A stretch of DNA of 55,551 nt from Labrenzia sp. DG1229. GTDB lineage: Bacteria; Pseudomonadota; Alphaproteobacteria; Rhizobiales; Stappiaceae. The stretch lies in NCBI RefSeq assembly GCF_000521215.1, contig NZ_KI928926.1, positions 23 through 55,573 of the forward strand, written 5' to 3'. Both the position numbers and the translations under genes were made by a program. Positions 44,423 to 53,582 of this stretch are shown in pieces (within the stretch, counting starts at the first letter, position 1; each line of letters begins with the position of its first letter). The notes below the pieces were generated by a model, which worked only from the letters and a program-made list of their open reading frames with translations, had not been told where the DNA came from and did not search any database.

Positions 44423-45780
44423 GTCAGGGCCTCCTTGCGATCAGGCCCGGCGTCCGGAGCATCTTTGCCTTTCCTGAAGAGACGCGCGAGCCACAATGCC
44501 ACACCAAGCAAGAGGACCCCTGCAACGAGGAAAAACACCGACTGGCCCAGGAGAGATCCGATTGTAACCTGCAGGAGCCAAAGTGCTACCGCGGTCAACC
44601 CGAGATAGGCACACAGCATCCAGAACCGGTTGTTGAACCATGTGGCGAGGGCGCAGAGCCCCACAAGCGAGCCCATGCTGATGGCAGCGAGCACAATGCT
44701 ATTCGCCGTAAAGACCGGCATCAGGACAGCAAGAACCGCGAGCCCGATCGCACCAAACAGTGATTGAGCCTTTGTTGTCTTGTAGGAAAGAACAAAACCC
44801 GCGACGAGCAAAAACACAGCGAGCAGCAGTGGCAACAGCGCCGGGATTTCCCAAATGCCGGCCACAGCGACGCGTTTTGAAATCTCTGGAACCAGGACAA
44901 GTGCTGCGGCGATGAGCGCGCAGAGAACAAGAAAGCCTGCATCCTGCAGGGATCTTCCCATGAGCCAATAGCCATGGCCACGCGATGGAAGATTGCTTGA
45001 CCATTTGACAAACAGGTCCGCAACCGGATCGAGCAGCACCATGATCGCTGCCAGGCCTCCTGCCCCGGCGAGCGCCATGGCAAGGATATAGCCGTCGTCC
45101 GCAGACAGGATCTCGGCGGATTCCGCGAACCACCGGCCGTAAGTGACCCAGATAAGGCTGATCGCCAGCCAGCGCGACAGGCGCGCAGGATGAACAAGCG
45201 GATGAGCGAAGACAGCGGCCAGGATCAAAAGGCCGATGAGATCCTGCAACAGGACAGCTTCACCCAGCTCCGCGCGTGTGAACTGCCACATGATTGCAGC
45301 GATCGCCGCTATGACAATCGAGGTTTTTGATCCTGTCAGCCAGGCTGCAGCCAAGCCTCCGAGGCAAACAAGAAACGCTCCACCGGCCCAGTCCGAGGGT
45401 AGATGAAAAATCTGCCCCACCAGGGCCATTCCTCCGACGAAGACCAGCGTTGCAAAGCCTGTCAGCAGATCCGCGATACCTCTGCGCCCATTCGCCGCTG
45501 CTTTTGCCGCGGCGCCGTGACTGGCAAGCAGGAGGCAGGCAATACCGATCAGTTTTACCGTTTTCGGGATCGCGGCCCAATTGGCTGCGATAAACGCAAA
45601 GAGTGCCAAGGCAACACAGACCATGCCGATACCGGCCAGAGCCATCGGCAACCTGGATCGCCCGTCTTCCTGATCCTGTTCGCGCAGGATGGCTGCGGCA
45701 CCGGACGAACTGACCCAGCCTTTCGAGACCCAGACCTCCAGGTCATCCTTCAGTCTTTTCTTGTAGACCCAGTCGAACAT
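44419..45780 (-). CDS. DUF2157 polytopic membrane protein
   Basis: A 453-residue protein. A short cytoplasmic N-terminus (YKKRLKDDLEVWVSKGWV) is the DUF2157 start, followed by about twelve membrane helices. Function unknown; the partner GDYXXLXY protein overlaps its stop. I chose the ATG at 45780 because family members begin there. The frame is open to a TTG at 45882. Confidence 0.85.
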   Translation of the reverse strand: MFDWVYKKRLKDDLEVWVSKGWVSSSGAAAILREQDQEDGRSRLPMALAGIGMVCVALALFAFIAANWAAIPKTVKLIGIACLLLASHGAAAKAAANGRRGIADLLTGFATLVFVGGMALVGQIFHLPSDWAGGAFLVCLGGLAAAWLTGSKTSIVIAAIAAIMWQFTRAELGEAVLLQDLIGLLILAAVFAHPLVHPARLSRWLAISLIWVTYGRWFAESAEILSADDGYILAMALAGAGGLAAIMVLLDPVADLFVKWSSNLPSRGHGYWLMGRSLQDAGFLVLCALIAAALVLVPEISKRVAVAGIWEIPALLPLLLAVFLLVAGFVLSYKTTKAQSLFGAIGLAVLAVLMPVFTANSIVLAAISMGSLVGLCALATWFNNRFWMLCAYLGLTAVALWLLQVTIGSLLGQSVFFLVAGVLLLGVALWLARLFRKGKDAPDAGPDRKEALT

Positions 45781-46274
45781 CAGTTTCTGCCAGCCGCCTG
45801 CAATTTCAAGGATGAACACCTTGATTGTCTGGCCAACCTGATCTGTTTCAGCAAGAGCATATACGTCTCCGGGAATTCTCAAGTGGCATCATCGTCATGA
45901 TTTCAGCCATCTGGAGTGTCTTTTCAACACATAAGCCAGGCGGCCAGCATCGCATAGAAAAGAAAACTGCGTCCATTTCCGGGCGATGGCCTGGAACTTG
46001 TCGTGCAGATCCATCTACGAACGCACAACGGCGACGATCACCAGCGACGGTGCAGGGCACACTTTGCTGTCCGTCCGTCACGATTAAATTGCCATCTGGT
46101 AAGGGTGGGACTTGTAGCGACAGCGGTTCTTGGTATTGTGCTGCATTCAATTTTGTCGTCGCTGGAACCATGGATGGCCAAGAGGGCTCACCGTAGAAAC
46201 CGGACGCGACTGAAAAAGTTACAAATTCTGCGGATCAGAGCCTAACTCCAGCAAAAAACCAGGGGGGCTCTGAG
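45781..46274. other. Intergenic region upstream of DUF2157
   Basis: About 490 bases. It must hold the promoter for the DUF2157/GDYXXLXY operon. A 107-codon frame at 45848-46171 on the minus strand has no start signal and no recognisable domain; I do not call it a gene. CAGAGCC/GGCTCTG arms near 46230-46272 may add to the terminator that follows. Confidence 0.4.
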
Positions 46275-46299
46275 GGGCGTCCGAGAGGCCCGGACGCCC
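46275..46299 (-). terminator. Hairpin downstream of the DUF3141 gene
   Basis: GGGCGTCC and GGACGCCC form an 8-bp stem with a 9-base loop, 7 bases after the DUF3141 stop. On the minus strand a T6 run comes about 19 bases later. Confidence 0.65.
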
Positions 46300-46306
46300 T
46301 ATCACC

Positions 46307-48922
46307 TTATCCGGCAGGTTCTTCCGAATTTTTGGTCGTGCGCCGTCTTCCGCGCGTCGCCGGCTTCGCGGCTGCTCTGCGTCGCGGAGATGTCTTTTGT
46401 GCCGTTTTGTGCTGTGAGGCTTTCTGTGGTGCCTTGGTTGTGGAAGCAGCGACCTCCGCAGTTTTTGCTGTGTTCCCTGATTTTTCGGAAATTTCCACCT
46501 TTTCCGTTTTAGCAACTGCTTTGGGCCGGACCAACGGATCTTCAGTCACATCTTCGGATGCGGGCGGCAATCCCAGAACCTTGTGAAATGTTTGCAAGGT
46601 TTCCAGAGTGTGTGATGTCATCTCATCGATGGAGCCGGGAATGTAGCGTACGACCCTGGAGGCCAGCTCGCGCTCTTCTCTTGTCTTGAGCAGCTTCGGC
46701 AGTGACGTGATCGCCTTTTCAGGTGCGAATTCCACGATCAATGTCTGCTCCTGCAACATGAAGCTGCGTTCGTCCGGTGTCAGCGATTTGAACGGTTCAT
46801 CTTGTGTCAGAACTCGTGAAGATCGCTCCAGCCGGTCGCGGCGGACATTTCCCCTGCTGTCCGCCAGCAGGATGAGCATGCGAACGACGGCTTCACGGAA
46901 ACCGCCTTCCTCGATATGCATCAGAGCGGTTTGAACCGGGGGCAGACTGCGCAATTCCTCTTTTTTCATCAGCGTTCGGCCCGGCTGTTTCGTCCGCCCG
47001 AACCAACGCATGTAGGGCGATCCCCAGATCGTGTAGAACAGGTTTTCGTACATTGTGTCGCGCAGATCCCGAAACAGGTCCATCGATTGCTCGATGAGCG
47101 CTGCGTTGACCCGCTCCAGCTCGACGAAGGGATTGTCCGCGGTGACCGGTTTTCTATCCTCCTTCACCCGCTCCGCCAAACCCGGCAACATGTTCAGGAA
47201 CGGGTTCATGCTGGAAAAGAGCTCGCGCTGCATCCGAAGAGGATGAGTCTTGCGGCGCAAATCCGCGCTTTGTTCGGTGACGCCGGCCTGAACAAGAGGG
47301 CGCATGCAGACATCGTAAAACTCTGCCTGCTGTTCAGAGGCTCTTGCGACCGCCGCAAAGGGGATCTCATCGTCCCGGCCGTCGTCCATCGCCTTAAGGT
47401 CTTCCATCTTGCGCTCATGGAAACTGACCGTGAAGGACCTGTCCAGGATGTCCCCCTCGTAGTCGTCGATCGTCATTTCATAAAGACCGGGAGGCAAGGC
47501 TTCGATGGTCTTCAAGGTCGACGTGACTTCGGTGTGCTCTTTCTTGGCTATCTTGGATGAGACAAAAATTCCAAGATGCCCGACCTGATCGTGAACCATG
47601 TAGATGATCCGCTGCCCGCGAATGACGATCTCCCGCTCGTCGGCATAACTGTCGATGATCCAATTGAGCGCCTGTTGTGGCGGGGTGATATTGTCACCAA
47701 AGCTGGCAAAGACGATAATCGGCGCACGGATCTGCTTGATGTCCACATTCCGTCCGGGTTCGAGCTGTGCCTCGTTCTTGGACAGCCGATTGCCGACGAA
47801 AAGTTGCTCGACGATCCACTTCATTTCCGCTTCGTTCAGCAGGAAATAGCCACCCCACCAGCGTTCAAACTCGAGGAAGCGATGCGGCTCGGTATCAACC
47901 CTGGCGTAAAGGTCATAGTACTTGCCGAAATAGTTCCGTGACGGATTGAGCAGTTCAAAGTTCTGAACGATATCAGCACCGTCGAAAACGCCGTGGCCAA
48001 GATCGGAATAATACATGGCATTCCAGGTGCCTCCCAGTATTCCGCCGTTGTAGCGCATCGGATTTTCTCCGACACGTCCGGCCCAGGTCGACACGGGCGC
48101 ACCGTTCAAGATGACGGGACCGGTGAGGTCCGGGTTCGTGGCCGCCAGCAGCAATGTTGCCCATCCACCCTGGCAGTTTCCGGTTACAACCGGGTTGGGC
48201 GCGTCAGGGTGCAATTCCCTCACCTTGCGCACGAACGCTGCCTCGGCGTGGGTGACATCGGCAAGCGTCTGCCCCTTTTCGGGCATGCGCCTGAAGGCGA
48301 CGAAATAGACGGGGTGACCATCGCGAAGCGCGACGCCGACCTGGCTGTCCGGCTTGAAACCACCGATACCGGCACCGTGTCCCGCGCGCGGATCGATGAT
48401 GATGTAAGGGCGTTTCCAGGACTTGGGCGCGCGTTGTTTTCCGTCCGCAGGCTGCTTGATCTTCAGGAGCATGTAGCAGCAGGGCCGCGGCAGGTCGGCC
48501 CCATCCATGACGACATCGTAGTCGTAGATCAGCACCGGCGGGCAGCCGGCATCCTCGTGTTCAATGAAGATATCGCCGCGCTGACGAAGCGTATCCATGG
48601 TCAGGACAATGCGCTGTGCAGCGTCCTGCCAGTAGTTTTCAAAGGCACTGTAGAGACTGCCGCCTGATTGCGCCTGAGTGAGATCCTCAAACGCCTTGCC
48701 ATACGCGGACAGGCTCTCCTGCCAGCGGCTCTTGTGATGATCGGTCATGTTGGTCAAATGCATGGTCAGCCCCCTGCCCATGAGTTCGGCCATGTTGGAA
48801 ATCTCGGTTGCCTGCGCCTGAAGCGCCGTGAAGCGCTGCGATGATGACCATGCCGTGGCATCGTGCAGCGAGTTGAGGAACTCGTTGTGACCTTTTTCGA
48901 GAGCGTCAAAAATGTCCTTCAT
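46307..48922 (-). CDS. DUF3141 protein: PhaC-like alpha/beta-hydrolase with basic tail
   Basis: An 871-residue protein. Residues 1-115 are helical and phasin-like. An alpha/beta-hydrolase domain follows; its nucleophile motif is PVVTGNCQGGWATLLL (Cys250), a cysteine lipase box like that of polyhydroxyalkanoate synthases. Candidate acid and histidine are in FASFGDNITPPQQ and MVHDQVGHLGIF. Residues about 540-800 form a large helical domain special to DUF3141. The last 60 residues are Lys/Ala/Arg/Thr-rich (KAPQKASQHKTAQK then RRRAAAKPATRGRRRTTK), like histone H1 or PhaF tails that bind DNA. It follows fabI by 9 bases, with AGGAGGT across the junction. A link to PHA or acyl-CoA metabolism is likely but unproven. 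Confidence 0.92.
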   Translation of the reverse strand: MKDIFDALEKGHNEFLNSLHDATAWSSSQRFTALQAQATEISNMAELMGRGLTMHLTNMTDHHKSRWQESLSAYGKAFEDLTQAQSGGSLYSAFENYWQDAAQRIVLTMDTLRQRGDIFIEHEDAGCPPVLIYDYDVVMDGADLPRPCCYMLLKIKQPADGKQRAPKSWKRPYIIIDPRAGHGAGIGGFKPDSQVGVALRDGHPVYFVAFRRMPEKGQTLADVTHAEAAFVRKVRELHPDAPNPVVTGNCQGGWATLLLAATNPDLTGPVILNGAPVSTWAGRVGENPMRYNGGILGGTWNAMYYSDLGHGVFDGADIVQNFELLNPSRNYFGKYYDLYARVDTEPHRFLEFERWWGGYFLLNEAEMKWIVEQLFVGNRLSKNEAQLEPGRNVDIKQIRAPIIVFASFGDNITPPQQALNWIIDSYADEREIVIRGQRIIYMVHDQVGHLGIFVSSKIAKKEHTEVTSTLKTIEALPPGLYEMTIDDYEGDILDRSFTVSFHERKMEDLKAMDDGRDDEIPFAAVARASEQQAEFYDVCMRPLVQAGVTEQSADLRRKTHPLRMQRELFSSMNPFLNMLPGLAERVKEDRKPVTADNPFVELERVNAALIEQSMDLFRDLRDTMYENLFYTIWGSPYMRWFGRTKQPGRTLMKKEELRSLPPVQTALMHIEEGGFREAVVRMLILLADSRGNVRRDRLERSSRVLTQDEPFKSLTPDERSFMLQEQTLIVEFAPEKAITSLPKLLKTREERELASRVVRYIPGSIDEMTSHTLETLQTFHKVLGLPPASEDVTEDPLVRPKAVAKTEKVEISEKSGNTAKTAEVAASTTKAPQKASQHKTAQKTSPRRRAAAKPATRGRRRTTKNSEEPAG

Positions 48923-48931
48923 CAGGACCTC

Positions 48932-49697
48932 CTATCCTACAATGCTGTAGCCGCCGTCTATGAAATGGATGCCGCCGGTAACGTTGAAGGCTTCCCGGCT
49001 TGCCAGGAACGCAGCGTAGGCGCCAACATCGTCGATCGTGGCAAGCTGATGCGTGGGCGCGCGCTCGGCGGCATCGTTCAGGAGTTCGTCGAACTCCGCA
49101 ATTCCCGATGCCGCACGGGTTTTCAATGGTCCGGGCGAGAGCGCGTGAACGGATATTCCCCTCGGTCCCATCTCAGCGGCAGCATAACGCGTTGCGGCTT
49201 CGAGCCGCCGCCTTGACCGGTCCCATGACCCCATAATTCTCGACAACCTTCTGTGCCCCCATGAAGGACACTGTCATGCAGGTTCCGCCTTGAGGCATAA
49301 GCGGTTCAGCTCCGCGGATAAGGCGCAGGAAAGAGTGCACCGAGATATCCATCGCCAGGCCGAAGCCCTCGGCGGAACAATCCACGACACGCCCGTGAAG
49401 GTCTTCCTTTTTCGAAAATGCAATCGAGTGAAGCAACGTATCGAGCCTGCCCCATTTCTCCGTGATCTCACGAAAGAGCGCATCCTGCTGTTCATGGTCG
49501 CGAACGTCGAGCGGTGCAACGATTTCAGCACCCAGTTCTTCGGCAAGCGGCCGGACATGCGGTTCGGCCTTTTCATTCAGGAAAGTAACTGCCAGGTCGG
49601 CCCCTTGCTCCCTGAACGCCTTCGCGCAGCCGTAGGCGATGGACTGGTCGTTTGCGACACCCACCACAAGCGCTTTCATGCCCGTCAAATCAAACAT
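48932..49697 (-). pseudogene. fabI: Enoyl-ACP reductase FabI, frameshifted as read
   Basis: NADH-dependent enoyl-ACP reductase of fatty acid synthesis. The first part (49697 to about 49206) encodes MFDLTGMKALVVGVANDQSI through SFMGAQKVVENYGVMGPVKAA, with the Tyr-x6-Lys catalytic pair. The second part (LEAATRYAAAEMGPRGISVH to FIDGGYSIVG) is in another frame. Dropping one base (plus-strand C at about 49205) joins them as KAA-LEAATRY, the normal FabI sequence, giving 254 residues. As read, the first frame ends at a stop at 49173. The gene is immediately upstream of the DUF3141 gene. If the lesion is real, another enoyl reductase must exist, since this step is essential; many alphaproteobacteria have a second fabI. 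Confidence 0.9.
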
Positions 49698-50045
49698 ATG
49701 CGGTCAGCTCCCTGACGCTGGAACAGATTGGAACCGGCACGAACCGGACGAAACCTCCCGCTGTTTCAGATGCAACCTGAAACCACACCGCAGTGCAACA
49801 TGATCCTTGTGACGAGAAAATGACCAATCGCAAATATAGGTGGTTGTGCGGACCCAGTTTCCAACTCGCACTCACTTACTTTAGGTAACTTTTAACAACA
49901 CAACCTAGCTACAACTCTATATTGAAAATATTAATCCGACCATTATTTGAAGAAATTTCCTTATTTTCAATTGTGGACATGTTATGATTTCAACCTCATC
50001 TTTTAGAATTGAACAGAAAAATTTATTTAACTTGAGGACCGCGTC
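49698..50045. promoter_or_regulatory. AT-rich divergent intergenic region
   Basis: About 350 bases between fabI (leftward) and the mini-protein operon (rightward). The right half is strongly AT-rich, so it probably carries the promoter of the three-gene operon. No clear palindrome was found. Confidence 0.45.
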
Positions 50046-50144
50046 ATGAGGAATGTTTTGATTATCCTCCTGTTACTATCTGGCAGCACGGCACCTGGCT
50101 TTGCACAGACAGCTTGCAATCCGGCAACGCAATATTGCCGCTAA
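50046..50144 (+). CDS. 32-residue secreted mini-protein
   Basis: A tiny frame with GAGG about 9 bases before its ATG. Residues 1-20 are a textbook signal peptide (basic MRN, then VLIILLLLSGSTAPGFA). Cleavage would leave a 12-residue peptide, QTACNPATQYCR, with two cysteines six residues apart. It lies 27 bases before the large membrane protein gene on the same strand and is likely cotranscribed. I know no family for it. Possible roles are an exported signal peptide, a ligand for the downstream proteins, or a translation-coupling leader. Confidence 0.55.
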   Translation: MRNVLIILLLLSGSTAPGFAQTACNPATQYCR

Positions 50145-50171
50145 GAGCATTGAAACAAGCAGGTACCGAAG

Positions 50172-52211
50172 ATGCCTGATCTGGTCGCCTTGCTCTTTGG
50201 AGCCTTGATAATAGGCGTTTTCTCTTACGAGCGATTCAACAAGGCAACTTATGGCGGGCGCAGGCAGCTTGAGCGCCTGGTCGATCTATTGACACCCGAC
50301 AAGCTTCGCGCACGCAAAGTCGTCTTCCATGCGTATACCTTTTACGCGCTGACGATGCTGATGATCTATTTCTTCTTGTGTGCTTATGCAGAAGTCATCC
50401 CCTATCTCGGCGGCCCGGATATCGTCTCCGACACGGTCGGTGCAAGCCAGTTGCCAACGGCACCGACAGACGATGCGGACAGTTCGACAACCGGGTTTGT
50501 CCCGTTGCCCAACAGCGATAGTGTTTTCTGGGCACAGCCACTCTCAAGCGAAACAGGTCCATCCGAGAAAAGAAACTTCCTCGATATCGGCATAGATCCG
50601 TCCATTTCTCTCACGATCGCGCTCATCATAGTCGGTCTTGCTCCGACTTTTCCGATCCTGCAACGCTTCGAAGACTGGATGCGCAGTGCGGCGCACCGAC
50701 TCGCGGGTATTCCCACGCGCGTCATCGGAGCCGGCGAGGATCTACAGCGCAATTCCATCCAGATCCGGGATGCAGGGGATCCGGGCAACGATATTCCGAA
50801 AAACAGTCTGCTGATACCGCGCGGTCATTGGGAGCGCATCAGTCATTATACAAAGGCAGCGGAAGGGCAACTTGCAGACCCTCAGGACTTTCACGAGGAC
50901 CTTGATCTGATCTTTGCAATTTCGTCCTGGATCCTGGATCGAAAGCTGAAGCTGGCCAATGCGAGCCAACGCGAAGAATTCGACAAGCTTGAAGCCGCCC
51001 TGACCAGACGCAGAGATGTTCTCCTTCTGGAACTGGACGAAAAGTCGAATTATCAGGCCGGCGAGACCCTAAGCTCTCCGGAAAATTCAGACACCGCTTT
51101 GGAGGCGGATGCACCTCACGAAGGCAACGGGGCGGCGGAAAACTCCGCATCCAAGGAAAAGAAAAGAGCCAGTTGGGAGCGACTTGCCGAACATGCCGAT
51201 CACCTGGCAGACGATCTTTGCATATTGCTTGCCCTTTATGTCGAACACGAGATCATCATTTCGGAAGCCAATCACAAGAGGTCGGACAAGAATACACCCA
51301 GTTCGGTCAGACAGCAGATTCTTGCGAAGGAAAAGCTCGAGGTCTTTTTAAGCGACTTGCTCAACGAACATGCCGGGCCGGTGCATTCACGCTCGCACGC
51401 CATGCTCACAATTCTCTGGTCCGCCGGCATCACCATCTTGCTCGCTGTCGCCTGGAGTATTTTCCCCGGACCTTATGAATCCGCCTTGCAGAGCGGGACG
51501 CCCGGCAATCCCTACTGGCGCGCGCTTGGGTATGCCACAACGTCCTTCAACAGCTTCTGCATCCCGATCATAATCGCCCTCGCGCTCCGGGACGGCGCGC
51601 GCCAGACCCATCGGTGGCGGAACATGTCGCAGTCGCACTGGACCAAGAAATTGCCGCAAGCCCTCCTGCTTGTCTTCATTTCCTGGGCAGTCGCAACACT
51701 GTTCATCATCGGGCTGGTGCTCTGGCGCTCGGCGATCGAATCCGGCGGATGGTCGGAAAATCAACGTACTGTCTGGACGACACTGAGATCATCATTCGAA
51801 TACAATGCCCCGACCCCTTTGAGAGGGGCTGTGCTTGCGCTGATCCTTGTTGTGCTGCTTGACGCGGCCTCGACCATGTCCAGATCTGCCGTTGCACAAA
51901 AGACTCAAGCATGGAGCCGAGGCTGGGCGGTCCGAGCCGCGATCATCATGGGTGTATGCGGAGGCGCGACGCGCTTTCTGACGTCCTGGGCGTCCGCGCT
52001 CAACCGGTCAGCGGAACAGCCGCAACTGGATGCGATTGACCATGGTCTGATCGCATATGCGGCGATCTATTCATCCATCCTAGGGTTCCTGGTGGTCTTC
52101 TGTATCGCTGAAGCGCTTCAGAACCAAAGGCGACGACAAACGGGGGCGCAGGCCAAAGCATCACAATCGACCGGTCATGCGCCGCCAAAGTCACGCACGG
52201 CCGCCACATGA
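50172..52211 (+). CDS. Polytopic membrane protein of unknown family
   Basis: A 679-residue protein with nine predicted membrane helices: about residues 3-18, 50-75, 144-163, 411-430, 457-472, 496-518, 551-566, 585-601 and 626-648. Between helices 2 and 3 is a 68-residue, Ser/Thr/Asp-rich periplasmic loop. Between helices 3 and 4 is a large (about 245-residue) charged and helical region, probably cytoplasmic, with no recognisable kinase, cyclase or nuclease motif. A conserved-looking ALRDGARQTHRWRNMS loop follows helix 5. The C-terminus is a disordered basic tail. I do not recognise the family. The stop overlaps the start of the solute-binding-like gene by 4 bases, so the two proteins probably work together. 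Confidence 0.85.
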   Translation: MPDLVALLFGALIIGVFSYERFNKATYGGRRQLERLVDLLTPDKLRARKVVFHAYTFYALTMLMIYFFLCAYAEVIPYLGGPDIVSDTVGASQLPTAPTDDADSSTTGFVPLPNSDSVFWAQPLSSETGPSEKRNFLDIGIDPSISLTIALIIVGLAPTFPILQRFEDWMRSAAHRLAGIPTRVIGAGEDLQRNSIQIRDAGDPGNDIPKNSLLIPRGHWERISHYTKAAEGQLADPQDFHEDLDLIFAISSWILDRKLKLANASQREEFDKLEAALTRRRDVLLLELDEKSNYQAGETLSSPENSDTALEADAPHEGNGAAENSASKEKKRASWERLAEHADHLADDLCILLALYVEHEIIISEANHKRSDKNTPSSVRQQILAKEKLEVFLSDLLNEHAGPVHSRSHAMLTILWSAGITILLAVAWSIFPGPYESALQSGTPGNPYWRALGYATTSFNSFCIPIIIALALRDGARQTHRWRNMSQSHWTKKLPQALLLVFISWAVATLFIIGLVLWRSAIESGGWSENQRTVWTTLRSSFEYNAPTPLRGAVLALILVVLLDAASTMSRSAVAQKTQAWSRGWAVRAAIIMGVCGGATRFLTSWASALNRSAEQPQLDAIDHGLIAYAAIYSSILGFLVVFCIAEALQNQRRRQTGAQAKASQSTGHAPPKSRTAAT

Positions 52212-53524
52212 AGTGGCTGCTATCCCTCGGGCTCACTCTCTTGCAGGCAATCGCCGCTGCCTCTACCGGCATGGCGGAAGAAAATGACAAGCCGGTCAAA
52301 ATGGCCGTTCGAACGGATACCAGGCCATTCATCTGGATGAACAAGGACTCTGGAGAATATCTGGGATTTTACTGGGACATCTGTACAGAGGCGATCCACC
52401 GCGCAGGATACCAGCTCGAAACCGTCGAGATCGGCACGGTGGAACGAAAATCCATTCTCGAAACCGGGCGGATCGACCCGGGCGGGCACAAGCGGGTTCC
52501 AAAGGACGCTGCAACGGCCGACACAAACTCCCCGGAGACTGAAAAGGTTTCTTCCGGCGGCACCGAGATCGATTTTCTATGTGACCCGACCACCATCACG
52601 CTGCTGCGCATGAAGAGTTTCCCGATTGAAAACGGCACGCCCGTGCTTCATTTCTCGCAGATTGTTTTTGTAGCCAACAGTTCCTTTGTGAAGTCCAAGC
52701 CAGGAAAGGATCTCACCAAGAACGAGGCAAGACTGCCTGAAGACGGGACAAAGCCGACATGCGATTGCATATTGCCCTGGATCGATCATGTAAGCGCCGT
52801 CGGCAGAGGCAAACCTGCGGCTGAACACACCTGTGAAAACGCATGGTGGCCAGAGGCGGCACCTGATCAGACATCTTCGGCGGTGGCCAGTGGCGAGGCG
52901 GGCGATGGAAACCCGGCCGACCAAAGCCAAGCAAGTTTCTGGGATCGGTTCAAAATCGAATTTCAATTCGTCCCTGCAACTCCACAACAGGTGAAAACCG
53001 AAGCTCCCAAGGACTATGAGGTCTGGGGATATGTCGAAGGATCCACGATCGGCGACGCACTTAATGCGCGACTGAGCACGCCACCAAAGAACCAGATTGG
53101 TGCGAAGATCGTCTGTTCGCGGAACTATGCCTCGCACACAGAGGCAGCCAGAGCATTCTGCAATGGCGAATTGTCCCGCTACTATGGCGATCTCGATATC
53201 GTTCAGGCTTCACTTGCAGACCAGCGAAATCAGACCAGGAGAGACTGCGCGATGGATCCGGCTCCGGCTGCCACCGGCAGGTACGAGCCTTATGCGTTCG
53301 TCATTTCGTCGAGAACGCATCCGGGGCTACCGGAGAAGGTCGATCTTGCTCTCTACAGCATGTTTCAGGACGGAACCATTGAACGGCTGTTTGCCGGTCA
53401 TTTCCCCGACACCAAGATGTCGGACTTCCTGAACACGCTCTTTCGAATAAACAGCATTCCAGCCGGAACCGCGCTTGCAAATGATACGCCGGACACCCCC
53501 CCTTCAGCCCTGAATCAGAACTGA
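52208..53524 (+). CDS. Periplasmic solute-binding-like protein (SBP_bac_3 fold) with insertions
   Basis: A 438-residue protein with an N-terminal signal peptide (WLLSLGLTLLQAIAAASTGMA). The type-3 binding fold is recognisable from VKMAVRTDTRPFIWMNKDSG and YLGFYWDICTEAIHRAGY, the middle TEIDFLCDPTTITLLRMKSF (like the amino-acid-binding IDxxCGxTTxT segment), and the end VDLALYSMFQDGTIERLFAG. Two long low-complexity insertions (about residues 90-118 and 180-240) enlarge it well beyond the usual 250-280 residues and add cysteines. It overlaps the membrane protein gene by 4 bases, and no ABC permease or ATPase is nearby. A ligand-sensing rather than uptake role is the likeliest reading. Confidence 0.85.
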   Translation: MKWLLSLGLTLLQAIAAASTGMAEENDKPVKMAVRTDTRPFIWMNKDSGEYLGFYWDICTEAIHRAGYQLETVEIGTVERKSILETGRIDPGGHKRVPKDAATADTNSPETEKVSSGGTEIDFLCDPTTITLLRMKSFPIENGTPVLHFSQIVFVANSSFVKSKPGKDLTKNEARLPEDGTKPTCDCILPWIDHVSAVGRGKPAAEHTCENAWWPEAAPDQTSSAVASGEAGDGNPADQSQASFWDRFKIEFQFVPATPQQVKTEAPKDYEVWGYVEGSTIGDALNARLSTPPKNQIGAKIVCSRNYASHTEAARAFCNGELSRYYGDLDIVQASLADQRNQTRRDCAMDPAPAATGRYEPYAFVISSRTHPGLPEKVDLALYSMFQDGTIERLFAGHFPDTKMSDFLNTLFRINSIPAGTALANDTPDTPPSALNQN

Positions 53525-53529
53525 AAAAA

Positions 53530-53554
53530 CCGGCCCCGCGAGATGCGGGACCGG
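53530..53554. terminator. Terminator between the SBP-like gene and katG
   Basis: CCGGCCCCGC and GCGGGACCGG pair with one mismatch around a 5-base loop; on the minus strand TTTTTT follows at once. This is a classical Rho-independent terminator for katG, and it may also stop the convergent operon. Confidence 0.85.
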
Positions 53555-53582
53555 CCTGTGGATCAGATCGTGGAGCGAAGGC

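Noticed and set aside
45848..46171. A 107-codon minus-strand frame before the DUF2157 gene
   Set aside because: No recognisable domain or start signal, and it overlaps the likely promoter region.
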